From Gerris lacustris (taxonomy: Eukaryota; Arthropoda; Insecta; Hemiptera; Gerridae): a DNA stretch of 64,000 bases. The translations under genes and the position numbers were made by a program. Below are positions 36,546 through 49,307 of the stretch, in pieces (position 1 is the stretch's first letter; every line of letters begins with the position of its first letter). The notes beneath the pieces are model-generated. The model searched no databases. It saw nothing but the letters and a program-made list of their open reading frames with translations, and was not told the DNA's origin. Location: the NCBI GenBank assembly GCA_951217055.1, contig OX578278.1, forward strand, positions 33,307,105 through 33,371,104, given 5' to 3'.

Positions 36546-37035
36546 TGGGGTATCAAATGAAATGTATTGAAGAGTAGATTACAAAAATATATATCACTTA
36601 TACTATAAATGGAAAATTAAACACAATCTATAAGTTATAGATTGTGTTTAATTTTCCATGCCATTTTGTCAAAAACATCAAAATCTTGCGTGTCCCCCCC
36701 CCCTCAAACTATATTTCGCTGTTACTAAAAATATAAAAAATGAAAAATGTGCGGGCTGATGGGCCATAAAAAAAATAAGAATAGCAATTTGACTGATTAA
36801 CTAGGAATCCAAAATGGCGGATAGTTCCAGTCATTGGAAAACAGTTTTTTTTTTTTAATATTGAGTATCAAATTAAAGGTATCGAAGAGTAGATTACATA
36901 AATATATAACACTTGTGGATTGTGTTAAATTTTTCATGTAATTTTTTCAAAGAAACATCAAAATTTTGCGTAAACTAAAACTATATTTCTGCTACTAAAC
37001 AATAATGCTATTAAAACTATAAAAAAAATATGCAA
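36546..37035. repeat. Two direct copies of an about 315-bp repeat
   Basis: GAAGAGTAGATTACAAAAAT at about 36568 and GAAGAGTAGATTACATAAAT at about 36883 mark the two copies, followed in both by GTGTTTAATTTTCCATG-like and ACATCAAAAT.TTGCGT segments. Confidence 0.75.
36609..36659. repeat. Perfect 25-bp palindrome with 1-nt loop
   Basis: 36609-36633 pairs exactly with 36635-36659. The second copy of the surrounding repeat lacks the left arm, so the palindrome arose within this copy. Confidence 0.92.
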
Positions 37036-37119
37036 AATCTGCAACTTTTTATACACATTTGAGTAAGAAAAAGTGGGAAGGGAAATATTAATTTTTATGA
37101 CCGCTGGAAACTAATTATA

Positions 37120-37145
37120 GCAAGCTACTAATTATAGTAGCTTGC
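37120..37145. repeat. Perfect 10-bp hairpin
   Basis: GCAAGCTACT, 6-nt loop, AGTAGCTTGC. Confidence 0.9.
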
Positions 37146-37190
37146 TGGCAAGTATACATGATGGGATTTTTTGTAATATGAAAAGGAACA

Positions 37191-37805
37191 GTTCGAAAAA
37201 TAGACTTTCAATTGGTGTGGCACATAGCTTCCTTGCATCCTATCACGTACGTTATTGATTTTATGCTTTTACAAACCATTATTGTCTAATTTCTTTTCTC
37301 CCGTGCTTTTAATGTGTCAAAATTGCTTTGATTTTTTACATGAACTCAAGTATTAATTTTGCAAAAGTTAAAGAGCGCAGATGGTTCAAATTAATCTGGG
37401 GCCATCTTCAGGTTACTTTTGACTTTCGATGAACTATAAAATTTTCATACAAATCCGATAAGTACTTATGAAGCTATAGGTGTAAATAAATGTGTGTTTG
37501 TGTGCATGTGGAAGACAAACAAATAAGCGCAAAAAGTATGAAACTTATATGGGACCAACAATGAGCTAATTATGACCTGCCATATAAATTTCACTAAAAT
37601 CGGACCTGTAGTTTTTAAGATATTTTGGTTCGGAAAAATTGACCGACAAACCGATAGACCGACAGGCTAACAGGGAATCAAAAATTGTCTCTAATGTCTG
37701 AAACGGATTTCTGTCAGGGAATTTTTGAAATCAGGGACATAAAATATTTTCTTTCTTCGGAGCGATCACATAGTTTCCATTACCTTCGGTAAGCTCAGAA
37801 ACAAA
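37191..37805 (+). repeat. Dispersed repeat family A, longest copy
   Basis: It runs from GTGTGGCACATAGCTTCC through AAAGAGCGCAGATGG, a CCGACAAACCGATAGACCGA tract, TCTGAAACGGATTTCTGTCA, to GATCACATAG..CCTTCGGTAAGCTC. Other copies or parts: 45655-46105, 46300-46660, 48895-49070 (reverse), 58470-58905 and 58905-59015 (reverse start module). No protein recognised. Confidence 0.75.
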
Positions 37806-39589
37806 ACCGAATTAAATTGCACGTATAAAAATAGGTGGGGCATATAAGCAGATTTAACCCCCGCAATAAATAACATATTTGTCATTTTGAAAAGGGGGAG
37901 GGGGATGAAACACTAGGACTACACACAAAGTATTTGTAATAACTGATAACAGGTTTTGGCTACTTATAGCCATCTTTAGATTCTAAATTAGTTGTTAACC
38001 GTTAACAGTACACAGTATCACTGTGACATACAATGGATATATATATAATTATTGATAAAATATATGTAGAAAAGTAAATACGGTTGACATATTTTAAAGT
38101 TTCTTTAGGTTAAATTCTTTATTACATCTCAAATATTGGGGGGGGGGGGGGACGCGTCCCCCCTGTCCCCCCCGGCGACGACGCCTGTGATAATATATAT
38201 CTACACACACATTTACTTGAATCCTCTCTGCTTGAATGCCAGGAAGAGACTCCCTGGCATTTAAGCAGGGAAAAATATTAAACATTGTAGTTATGTTACG
38301 AATAATTAGTAAAAACCCAAAGACAGGGGAATTATAGGGAAGCCCCGAAAAAACAAAGGGTTGATTTATGGGTTCAGCGTGATGTGTGGGGGAAAGAGAG
38401 GACGGCCTTAGTGCAAAGCTAGATTTGGATTCTTTTTTGTACCAATTCATCTTTGCACTACCTTTGACAATGTCTGTAATCACACAGTTTTGAAAATTTG
38501 GATGTAAAACAAGAAATGAAGTAGTATTAAGGCCTCTAAGGGAGGAGAAATATAGCCTTTAAAATAAGAAGATAAAATGATTAAGAAATAACAAAAATAG
38601 AAGAAATTTAAAGTTTATTTTTTTATTATTATTATGGGAAATTTACTATTATTACATATTTTATTTTATTACTTATTTTAAAACTAACCACTTGTGAAAA
38701 ATAGTTAATTGTGGAATGGAGTAGCGATTAAGAGCAGAGAATTACGATAAAGGGGAAATTATTTTCCCAATTCTGGAAAGTAATTATCTCTATTACCTCC
38801 ACCGAGGAGAAAACCTTTGATATGATAAATAAAATAACATTTCCAAATAACTTGTTCCTTATTTCATAACGAAATTTATTAAATGAGTGAATGTATGTAA
38901 TAACTTTGTCCATTGAATACATTCTGGCTTGTTTAGTAGTTTATAATAAGTAGTTGCTAAAATACAAGAATAAGAAATATTCGAGCTGGTTTCAAATTAA
39001 GAAGAAAAACAAATAACAATTTTTAATATGATGAGTATCTCTATCTTCACTACTATATATTTTATAATAATAAAATTATTGTTTGGTTCTTTCTCGTCAC
39101 GATTTTTGTTATAGATAATAAATACTATTTGTATAAAAATATTCTTATAATAGCGTGGGTTTAGTTTAATAAGGTATATAGTAGATAGGGCCCAATACCT
39201 TATATATGTTTTTTGGTTAACGGGTGCGTTGAACTCCAAGGTAGTCCTAGTGAGGAATAGAGATAGTGAAACCTAAGTCAGGATGTCACGCCCCTGCGAT
39301 CAGACAAATCGTCTGCTACGTCTGTCTGTCTGCACCGATGTCTGCCCATTGATAGAAACAAATCAATTTCTCTTGGTGTGAATAGTTTGTTCGATGTACT
39401 GAGCTTTGTATACTATTGGTATGTATGATTGGTGCCATGTTTATACTTGTATTCAATGTAAGACGACACTGAGATGTGAATCAGGTAACCATGACATTGC
39501 TGTGAGGAGAAATGAGTTGGATAGGCTTCAGATATGTAGAACTAGAACGTATAACATTAAGTAACTATAGGGATGACTGTATAGATTCT
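37806..39589. other. Intergenic with small repeats
   Basis: It includes a G run at about 38139-38151, an imperfect 16-bp hairpin at 38228-38268 (CTGCTTGAATGCCAGG/CCTGGCATTTAAGCAG), and a TCTGTCTGTC tract near 39321. No gene seen. Confidence 0.5.
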
Positions 39590-39785
39590 TGTTAAAATTT
39601 TACTGTAGGTTCTTTTAAACTCGGACTACAAGTTATTATAAAACTCGTATTATAGGTTCTTGTTACCTGTATTATACGTTTTTGTTAAACTCATACCATT
39701 TGTACGGTTATACCCGTACTATCAATTTTGGTTATACTTTTATTATAGGTTCTTTTTAACATGTTCTATAAGTTTTTTTAATGAA
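39590..39785. repeat. Irregular tandem repeat
   Basis: Units resembling TATTATAGGTTCTTGTTAAACTCG recur about six to seven times with much divergence. Confidence 0.6.
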
Positions 39786-39865
39786 TACATTGGTTAATTA
39801 ACCCTACTCTAGGACCCCCCCCCCCCCCGTAAATCCATAGGTTCAATCTACGTTATAGAAAACCA

Positions 39866-39905
39866 GTATAAATACGCCCTTCTTCTCTCCAGTCATCAGT
39901 ACATC
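39866..39905 (+). promoter_or_regulatory. TATA box plus initiator-like core promoter
   Basis: TATAAATA near 39868 is followed about 30 bp later by ATCAGT (initiator TCAGT). This spacing fits an arthropod core promoter. Downstream is ATG at 39933 with a 27-codon frame (MPHTAEDASSSESETSSSYS..). It may be a short gene, an LTR promoter, or chance. Confidence 0.35.
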
Positions 39906-39932
39906 TTGTTGTACCTTTAAGTTAACATCACG

Positions 39933-40013
39933 ATGCCACATACAGCTGAGGATGCTTCTAGTAGTGAAAGCGAAACTTCTTCTTCTTATTCTTATCTTAT
40001 TCTTATTTTCTAA
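39933..40013 (+). CDS. Small Ser-rich open frame downstream of promoter-like motif
   Basis: ATG at 39933 in context ATCACGATGCC, 26 codons, TAA at 40011-40013. Acidic/Ser-rich start, hydrophobic end. No family recognised and no splice site chosen. AATAAA hexamers follow near 40128. Low confidence that it is translated. Confidence 0.2.
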   Translation: MPHTAEDASSSESETSSSYSYLILIF

Positions 40014-40284
40014 TTAAGTGTAAAGATTAGAAATATTACTTACTTGTTGTGATGCTAAACAAAATCTTTGTTATTTTCTTATATAATTTCTTTTATGATT
40101 TGTAAGTAATTAATTTTATTTTCACAAAATAAAATATTAATGTTTAATATTTCAACATGGTTTCTGTCATTCTAAATCACTTTACTAAATAATAGTTTTC
40201 TTTACCTTCAAAAATATAGGTAATGTACTTTTAGTAACTTTTTTAAAAGGTTTTCAAGAAAATTAATACACTATCAAAACAATA

Positions 40285-40498
40285 CAGTGATCCCTTGTTA
40301 TTTGTGGGGTCACGTTGGTAATGTTTTTACCAGCTTAAAGGAACCTTCCTTGTTCCTTGCTTGAACTCAATTACAAGGCTTTTCCATTCCCTCCAATCTA
40401 ACATCCCTGGTTTTCGAACACATTTGATGATTTTTCCATGGCACTTAGTTCGTACATTTTACCGGGGATAATCCAAACCGCAGATATCGAGGGATTAT
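40285..40498. mobile_element. Tigger-like MITE, copy 2
   Basis: It begins TA|CAGTGATCCCTTGTTATTTG and ends GCAGATATCGAGGGATTATTA. Its interior (CTAACATCCCTGGTTTTCGA) is the reverse complement of that in copy 1 at 14639-14879. A TA dinucleotide abuts both ends. Confidence 0.65.
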
Positions 40499-41055
40499 TA
40501 TTTTTAGATGTTAAAGAACAAGCAGGAGTTTTTATAAAGAATTACGTTGTTTTGAAAACCCAAAAATAAAAAATAAATCTTGGGACACATTTTAAAATAC
40601 ATATATGTATATTTAATTCTAAACCTATTGTCCAGAACCTATACCCTTATCATATTCTTGGTAATCGGAGGCAACGCCTAAAGAGATAATGGCCCCGTGA
40701 CCACCTTAGAAATTAATATATTATTTTAATCCAAACTATTTGTGCACCACCACTTGGTTGGGCCTCTTAATCTGTGCTGTGTTTACCGTGGATATCAGCT
40801 TGCTTGATATAATTATTTTTATAGTTCTAGTGGCCGTATTTTTATAGTAGAAAAAGTTAACAAAAACTTATTTATTTTATACTTATTTTTTTATAATAAG
40901 AAAAAACAGCTCTTACAGAATAAATTAATAAAATTTGTACTTTTAGGTAACAATCTTAGGTCATAAGTTATTGAGGACGGCATGTGTCATTTTTTATATG
41001 CTATTTCTATTAGGTTTTATTGAGAGAAACCTTTTTCACCATTCAGTATATTATT
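40499..41055. other. Intergenic, no gene seen
   Basis: AT-rich, no feature identified. Confidence 0.5.
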
Positions 41056-41162
<107 letters not shown>

Positions 41163-41755
41163 TAATATAAGTGGGTCAAAACAAAAAACGTGCTTAGTAT
41201 TAAAAAAAAGAACAATATTTATATTTGTTTACAATATCTCCAAGTGTGCATTTGGTGTTAAATTAACCTTATATTAAAACTAAAACCAACTCTTTACTTG
41301 TGTTTTTCATTAAATATTTCTAACATCTGGTAGAATGAGGATGCCAGCATTTCATCTGTCATTTTATAATTTTCAAATGAAATGCTTTTGCATCTTATCT
41401 TGTGATACAACTTGTCTTATCTATTTATTCGTTTTAAACTAGACATTTATATGTATGAGTGTATTTTTAAATTACTTCTTTAGATGAATTAAAAAATAAA
41501 TGAAAACACATCATATTATTTTGACTAAATTTTTTTTTATGCGTTCATTAAAAACAATATATTAATGTGCGTATTTGTTTATGGTACATTTATCAACGAA
41601 TGCGTTCGTATTAGATTCATACATGCATATTTTTTTATCCTCTATAAATTAGAATAGTAGTTCTTTCTATAGTTTTTTTGTCTTCGTTTATATTAGATAG
41701 GAGCAACTACGTCTTGCAAAACTCAACCGTCCTACAAGGGGCCTCTGTTGAGACT

Positions 41756-41862
<107 letters not shown>

Positions 41863-44179
41863 TTTATAATGTTCCGAACACATCACATATCCTTATTAAA
41901 ATAAACATTTTGAATCTAAGCAACTGGTTACATACACATGGTAAGCATGGTTGGCATCGTATGAGTAATCCTACCCATCCATCTTGATCCAATGTCTACC
42001 AATGAGTTTTGCCTGAACATGATGTCATATCCTCTTTACTGAATTCTGATTAAGTCTTTGGTTAATAAGGTCGTGGTTCTTATCAATTTCTATTGAAGGG
42101 TTCATTCCTCTTTTTAATTGTCTTTCTTCTTCTTTTTCAATTCTTAGTAATTTGCCCATTTAAATTATATTTAAAGTACTTAATGGCTTTAAGCTGTTTG
42201 AATAAAAAATGTGGAAATATAGTGGATAAACTGAAGTGGAACACATCTCTAGGACTTACTGGTGTTGAAAATGGTGAAGGAATAGTCTCGTTACGTGGGG
42301 AATTTTCATAAAGGGTCTTATGCCTTTGACTTGGCATGACACCACAATCCCGTCATTTCGTTCATTAATTAACCCATTTGCTACTTTTATTTCTGATCTG
42401 ATAATGGCCCTGAAGTAAGCTACTTTGAAAATAATAAATATATTTTTACTTAGAGATACTATTCTTTCAACATATAATAATGACCTTCACTAACGCTTCG
42501 TATTCTAACTTACTGGTATCGGTTAATACAAGGCAAATAATTCTTGAGACCCATACAATACCAACAAATGTTTATAGTGGCAGACTAAATTTTCCAATTC
42601 CCTTTTCCATATGGACATAATATGGACCTAATACATATATATATATAATATATATACCATAGCGACCTTTGTAGAGTTAATACGAAATAAGGTTCAGTAG
42701 GGGTGGAAGTCCTCCAGAATTGGTTTTAAAAAAAAAAAAATTGAAGGAATAGCATCGGGCATCCTCATAATGTGGAAAGGGAGAATCATCTTGGCATTTA
42801 TTTATGCGACCCTGGTGGTCACATCATTTGTCGCCTCCTTTCTAAGGGTATTACTCTATCTGATATACGGTACTGGACAAATCGATACAGGACTTAGCTG
42901 TGTTCCTGTTTAGGTAAGATAAGCTTGCAGTCAGGGATCAGGTCCATGAAGTCCAGATTCCAGGCTTTACCTTGTTAAATATACGGTGTATGGACTCTCA
43001 AGGGTTTAGTATGTAGTAGCACTAGGTGAAGGGATTTGGTCCCTTCCTAACTCCAACGCATCTCACCTTAACACTGAAATTTAAAGCAAACGCTAAATAA
43101 GCAGGCCGATAAGCTTAACTTGGTCCTCTCATAGACCGCTTTAACGGACTTAATATGTTAAGTAATTACCGAGGTTGTTAAGAAAGAGCCAAGAGCCAAT
43201 AATTAGGGTTGAAGTAACAAATTACTAACTCTAGCGTATAGGTATTATTTTAGGCGTGGGGTCTTTTAAGAAATTAAATTCTTTTTAGGAAAAATTTTAA
43301 CTATTTTATTTATTTATTTTCTTAAAACACCAAGGGATTAAAAAGAGCTAGAACATATAGTAGTTATTATATTATTTATATATAATTTCAAGATAAAAAG
43401 AACTTTTTATATACTACGTTTTTAAATTTTCTGTTGAATCGTATGTAATGTTGATAATATAATTGTTATTGTTATATAATATATAATGTTAGTGGAAAAA
43501 AAAAAAAAAATAGTTCCAAATTTATTTACTTCACATAAATGACAAACATCTAGAGAGCTGATCTTAAACCTATGAAAGGACAAATCTTTGTACAACGGAT
43601 CTCCCCAACACCAAATCTAAAGCGTGCCATCGATATATTTGAAATAATATAATCGATATTTCCTGTTTTTTCTGTCATTCAATGTTTATCTATCACAAAT
43701 TTGAGTCCCGTCAAAATGAAAATTGCGTAAATATGGGATATGGCAAAACAAATAAAATAAATTGCGGATTTTTTCCGAACTAACTTTCCGTACAGCAAAA
43801 TTTGCTGAAAACCAATTAAATACTGCTGAAAGATGGCTAAAAGTATTAAAATAATGCATTGTCATCGTGTTCTGAGCTATGCTAAAAGTTTCAAATGTCT
43901 AGCTATTCGGGAAGTTAGTTAGAAATCGATTGCCAGATTTGTACCGGACAAACAAACATACAAACAAGAAAGCAAGCTAATAAAAACGTAGTAATAAATA
44001 GGTGTTTGGCATAACACCTGGCAGTAATTTGGAAACATCGAAGATCATAATAGTACTGTTTTATTCTAAGAAGCCTGTAAACCTATTGCATACAAATTTC
44101 TATAGACGGTCTCTCATATTAATAAAACTAAAAACTGTATATAATGGATTTGTTACAGATATCATGGTATTTATTGTTA
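41863..44179. other. Intergenic with repeat fragments
   Basis: No gene I can support. The segment about 43690-43985 (CGGATTTTTTCCGAACTA; GTACCGGACAAACAAACATA) has the style of a dispersed insect repeat. The frame 42093-42311 plus starts with a hydrophobic stretch but matches nothing I know. Confidence 0.5.
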
Positions 44180-44290
44180 TCAGGTTGCTGATAATGTGAT
44201 CGAAATTTGTGGTACATGTATACTCCATGGTGAAATACCAAGATCGGATTTTAACTCCAAATTTAAGGGTGATACACAAAAATATCGATT
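44180..44290. repeat. Dispersed repeat shared with 30958-31075
   Basis: CAGGTTGCTGATAATGTGAT.., ATGGTGAAATA and CAAATTTAAGGGTG parallel the earlier copy. Confidence 0.65.
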
Positions 44291-44469
44291 TTTTATGTAT
44301 TAATATTTTCTGGTTTTGTTTAAAAATTCAATTGCTTTACAGCAAGTCCATGGTCATTGATAAGATCAAATTTTTCCACTAAAATATTTGAAAAAAAAAA
44401 ACCTGTCTAAAACAACTGCCAACTAAACTTTTTCTTATTCAAGTACACAATTCATAATTTTCCATAAAA

Positions 44470-44560
44470 ATAAATCCTCCCCGGAAGGGAATTGAACCCG
44501 ACTTCTCACCATTGTGTTTGTAGTTATATTATCAGGAGCTAGATTTTTCTAGATACAAGG
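44470..44560 (-). pseudogene. tRNA-like remnant (probable SINE head)
   Basis: On the minus strand GAGAAGTCGGGTTCAATTCC contains a good B-box (GGGTTCAATTCC), followed by CTTCCGGGGAGGA. The A-box half is not convincing, so this is a fragment and not a tRNA gene. Confidence 0.45.
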
Positions 44561-45654
44561 TCTAAATGTACCTTATTGATTAAGGTTATAAATGTAACAC
44601 ATTTATTTATAAGTATATTTATTAAGTCCTAATCATATATAAAAAATAAATATGTTCTATTTCTTTGTGCGGTATTTTTTCAGAAACGAGATATATATTT
44701 ACGGGAAGTATTTTTCTTATATATTGACATTTATATAGACCAGATTTACTTTTATTAACAATTTTTCAATCGAAATTGTTGTACCCCCTTTTTGTAGGGC
44801 AAGCACTACCAAATTAAATTCAGCCTCGATAATTTCATGGTCATTATATAAATTTGATTTGTATTTGCTCTCTAATTGCTACAATTTTGCAGGAGAAAGT
44901 AAACTCAATAAGATTAGATTACATATCCTCTCCTAAAAAACCTTTTTTTTTACATGGTAGAAAAGAAAGCATAAGAACATTTATTAATGTATAGGCATCA
45001 AATACGAGTTGGGCTTAAAAAAATCCTTATTTTATCTATGTTTACGATAAGGCAACATGTCAATATCTAAAAACAGCATGCCTTTAGCCGCAGTGCAGCT
45101 TTTTCCTTATACACCTCGACAAGAAAATCTTCAATGCATACATGTTCATCTTAAGTGTATAACATTTTCTTCCTTATTTTTGCTGTTCTTTATTAGGGGG
45201 GAAGGTTTTTTTTTTTAATTTTTGATGGTGCATTTTCTTGATTTTTCTTCCCTAAAGATAATGCTTTTAGAATCCAGGTTATCAACTCATTAAAAACCAT
45301 CTTTGCATTAAAATTAAAGTTTAATTTGTTCACATTTTTTTGGGCCCTTAGCCCTCCCTAAAAGTTCCGAAAATTAAAACAACTTTTTTATTCCTCTTTC
45401 ACTTCTTAAATTTTAATGAATTTGCTAAACTCCATTTTTTCTTGTTTAATTGAGTTCTTTTTTAATATGGTCCTGAAAATTTGATTATTCTTTTAAAAGG
45501 AGAGTTTGGAAATAAAAAAAATTGAAATAAAAATATAAAGAAAACTTTTACAATAAATAAAAAAGAATATCATTAAAAGTTTAAAAAAGAATTAATTATA
45601 AATAACGTGAAAAAAATGCATGAATAAAAGTTTCAATTGTTTTATGGATTACAT
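44561..45654. other. Intergenic, no gene seen
   Basis: AT-rich. No feature identified. Confidence 0.5.
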
Positions 45655-46105
45655 AAATCATACTGTTTTCCAAGTTTAGACAATAATGGTTTGTAAAAGC
45701 ATAAAATCAATAAAGTAAGTGGATAGGATGCAAGGAAGCTATGTGCCACACCAATTGGAAGTCTATTTTACTTGAATTAAAGTATCAATTTAGCAAAAGT
45801 TAAAGAACGCAGACGATTCAAATATCTTGGGTTACTTTCGATAAACTATAAAAATTTCATACAAATCAGATAAGTACTTTTGAAGCTATAGGTGTAAATA
45901 AATTATGTTTGTGCACATGTGGAAGAGAAACAAATAGGCGCAGACGGTTTAAACTTATATGGACAGAACAGACCGACAGACTGACAGACAGATACGGAAC
46001 CAAAAATGTTGCCTGATGTCTGAAACGGATTTCTATCTTGGAATTTTTTAAATCGGAGACATAAAATATTTTCGTTCTTCAGAACGATCACATAGCTTCT
46101 GAATA
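45655..46105. repeat. Dispersed repeat family A, copy with inverted start module
   Basis: 45655-45775 is the reverse complement of the first about 110 bp of the 37191 copy (AAGGAAGCTATGTGCCACAC). The rest (AAAGAACGCAGACG.. to CTGAAACGGATTTCTATC) is in forward sense. Confidence 0.7.
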
Positions 46106-46299
46106 GATAACATTTAAAACCTTAAAATAAATTAATATAATTAATTTTTTTTTTTTTATAAAATTATACTTAATTATTGATTTTTTAATTGACAATTATC
46201 TTTCTCATACAAACAAAATGCATAAGTAATAAAGGATTTATAATAAAAGCTTCGTTTTTACTGGTTAGTATTATTTGTTTTTTACATGGATAAAGGGAC

Positions 46300-46660
46300 C
46301 AATTAAGTTGTAACAATTTTGTGTACTTGGCAATTTTAAAGATATAAATGTTAAAAACAGGCTTGTGCGCATAAGAGGAAAGAAATAAATGGGCGCAATA
46401 AAGTGGAATTAATACGGTAACAACTATGGGCTAATTGTGACCTATCACAATTTCATCAAAACCGGACGAGTTTTTTTATGATATGGTGGTTCCAAAAATA
46501 TTGTCTGTGTTGAACGACAGAAGGACACGGGACCAAAATTATATGACTGTAAACTGTAACAGATTTTTGTCAAGGAATTTTTGAATTTAGAGAAATAAAA
46601 AAGTTTCGATCGTGAGAATGATCACAATGCGTCTGTTACTTTCAGTAAGCACGGAAGTAA
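46300..46660 (+). repeat. Dispersed repeat family A, diverged partial copy
   Basis: It shares GGGCTAATTGTGACCTATCA, AAAACCGGACGAG, GTAACAGATTTTTGTCAAGG and the ATGATCACAATGCGTCTG..ACTTTCAGTAAGC end. Confidence 0.6.
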
Positions 46661-48700
46661 AATACGAGTACATTCCTGTTTGTCGGTCTGAAATCTACTT
46701 GTCCAATTGTAATGTAATTTGGATATTAGGCCATCATTAGCCTATTTTTGATACCATATCATAATTCTTTTATTAAATCAGATTTTATGCTATACTTCAT
46801 GGTATATTATAAACTTACTATCGGGCACTCTTTTTAGTTTGGTGGTTACCCCCTGTTTCACTACAAATTGATATGACCTGCTTGAGTATGAAAATTAGAC
46901 AAAGGTATAGTCTTCGTCTTAATAGTTAATTAGACTGAGAGATATTATCACAGAATTGTGATAATAGTGTGATAATATTTTGTCATTTATTTACAGAAGT
47001 GTGATATTCCTTTGTCTCAAGTATTTAGTACTGTGGAATAAATATTTCTTTGTGGTAATACTTAAGGGGGGGGGGGGGGATTACTCAACTATAGTTTTGT
47101 CTCATGTACCCCATTTCTTGGCGAAAGAAGCGGCCAGAGCTGTGACAGGATGGTTTGCAGAATATGTATAAAAATCAAGAAGAAAATTTGCCAGGCACAT
47201 TTGTATATAGGAACAAATGGACAGGGAAGATGGAAAAGGCTATTGAGAAAATAAGGATAAAGAGGCAGAGATAAATCTAGATTTAACTCTTATTTATATT
47301 ATATAATCAACTGAACTATTCAACCAATTGTGGATACAATTATATAGAGGAAAAGAGCTAGGACTTAACTTGGGTTAGATGGCTATTTAGGATTCGGTGT
47401 GGACTGCTGCATATTCCTGACAAACCATGGACTGAATGAAAAGAGAACATGCATTTCTGGAAATAATGAGGATATAGGAGAACTAAAACGATTGTTCCTG
47501 ATGCTTTGACAAATAACCAAAAGTTCTTGAAGTATTTATTAGCAAAAATGTAGATGAGTTGGAGGAATTAGCTGGCTATGCTTGCAAAGCTAGCGAAATA
47601 AAAATATCATAGATCAAATTAATTAAAATTTAATTCCAAATTAAAATAGCATGTCAATTAAAGATAAATAAAGTCATAATATACAAAAGAGACATGATTA
47701 TACCATAATTCTTTCAAATTATTTTTGAAATAAATCAATATTACTATTACTGGTGATTTATTTATAGTAAAGAAAAACAATAATTTCAGGTTTTTGCTGA
47801 CACATTAGTAAAATTTCGACGAATTGACGCAGCACTTAAACATACTTTTTTATTCATTTATCTGATTATCCTTAGATTTATTTTCTTCATTGACTTGCTT
47901 AAGAATGCCCGGTTCTTTCATAGTTAAATTACTTTTATCTGCTTCTGATTGCGGAGCGAGAGTTTCATTATAGATTCAATAAGTGACGGTGGAATGTTTA
48001 GGCCTAAGCGTTTTACTGTGCAGATGTCAACGTCCTTCCATACTCGTGCCTTCCGGTTCATACAATGGCTCATTACCGAAAATAATAACGGCACACTGGT
48101 TGATTATACCTTAACTTAACAATATGTTGTTTATAACATCGGATTTTTTTTTTTTTGTAACAATATTAACTTTTTTACACTTAGACGTTTCTTATTGTTT
48201 CACTTTGTCAGACATATTCTATTATTGATTTGCATGTATTAAAATGATCTGTTCAAAATTCAAAGGTCGGAAATCCTTATACACTTGGAAGAATCCTCAT
48301 AAATTATTTTTATCTACGATTAATACGAAATATAAACATTGTATCTTTGTTTAGATGCGTAGAAAGTGATTCTTTACGTACTTGTATTCATTGCACATGC
48401 GCGTTTTTATAATTCCTCTTTTTTTGCGCCCCAGGTAAAAAAGAAGAATTCTTCACCTTAAAGTAAAGTAAGCTGTTTGTTTACTTAAAGTAACTGTTTA
48501 TATTGAGTTTTTAGTGAAAACCAATGTCATTTAAGTGCTTCTGACAAAAATGAGGAGAATAATACGCCTCCCGAAATAATTAATTCGGCACAAAATGCAA
48601 CTAATGAATTAATTTCATCTTTATCAAAAGAGAAATATGAACTTACATACAGGAAGTTTATTAATTTTTTTTCTGTATTTATTATTAAAATCCAACAATC
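46661..48700. other. Intergenic, no gene seen
   Basis: It contains a 13-G run at 47066-47078. The frame 46980-47171 plus across it is not recognised. Confidence 0.5.
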
Positions 48701-48840
48701 GTAGATAAAGTACGGTACGCGACTCGTACGAAAACGGCATTTTGCTTTGCTCGTGTGGTTTTACTACCAACTCGCGTGGTGCAAACTCCACACTCGCAGG
48801 CAAAATGCTACTTTCCGCAATAGACGCGTAATGTATCTAC
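48701..48840. mobile_element. Short imperfect foldback element (MITE-like)
   Basis: The left arm GTAGATAAAGTACGGTACGC.. and the reverse complement of the right end GTAGATACATTACGCGTCTA share GTAGATA, TACGCG, GGCATTTTGC and CTCGTGTGG segments. GC-richer than the flanks. Confidence 0.6.
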
Positions 48841-48894
48841 TATAACCAAATTCTAATTATTTTTATATATTTGTTTTATATTTATTGCTTCCGA

Positions 48895-49070
48895 GCTTAC
48901 CGAAGGTAACGGAAGCGATGTGATCGTTCTGAAGAGCGAAAAAAATTTAGGTCTCCGATTTTAAAAATTCCAAGACAGAAATCCGTTTCAGACATCAGGG
49001 ATCATTTTTGGTTCCGTGTCTGTCTGTCAGTCTGTCAGTCGGTCTGTCGTTCAATTTTTGTGAACCAACG
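48895..49070 (-). repeat. Dispersed repeat family A, reverse partial copy
   Basis: CCGAGCTTACCGAAGGTAAC.. then TGTGATCGTTCT, CCGTTTCAGACATCAGGG and a GTCTGTCTGTCAGTCTGTCA tract, all in reverse of the 37191 copy. Confidence 0.7.
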
Positions 49071-49307
49071 TAAATATTTTGAAAAGGATTTATGACCCAC
49101 ATATGTTTGAAACAGATATCTTCTGTAGGTGGGAAGTATTGAAACACGTCTTTTAACTTTAATAAATGATTTTCTATGACGACATACATTCAAAAGTCCA
49201 TCATGAGTAATATTATTATCTTCTACTATTTGAGAAAATGATGGAAAATTTTCACAACAACCATAAGCAATTCTGGTTAACCAATGAAAGGTCAAGCTTT
49301 TTTGCAA
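49035..49307 (-). pseudogene. ZBED5-like hAT transposase remnant
   Basis: Two overlapping minus frames hold FHWLTRIAY and ENFPSFSQIVEDNNI (frame one), then IENHLLKLKDVFQYFPP and FKHMWVINPF (frame two). The order FPSF...LK.F.YFP...W..NPF is that of the region before the dimerisation domain of ZBED5/Buster-type hAT proteins. A frameshift and an internal deletion (HWLTRIAY directly next to NFPSF) show it is dead. Confidence 0.6.

Noticed and set aside
37395..37425. A further hammerhead-like site (reverse CTGAAGATGGCCCC..)
   Set aside because: After the core the second strand of stem II and a GAAA box are not in place.
42093..42311. Plus frame beginning with a signal-peptide-like stretch
   Set aside because: A T-rich tract gives the Phe/Leu start; the rest resembles nothing known and no splice context supports it.
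44470..44560. Functional tRNA gene
   Set aside because: Only a B-box/T-arm is convincing; acceptor stem and D arm do not pair. Same for 53850-53935.
46980..47171. 63-residue plus frame
   Set aside because: Crosses a 13-G homopolymer and has no homology.
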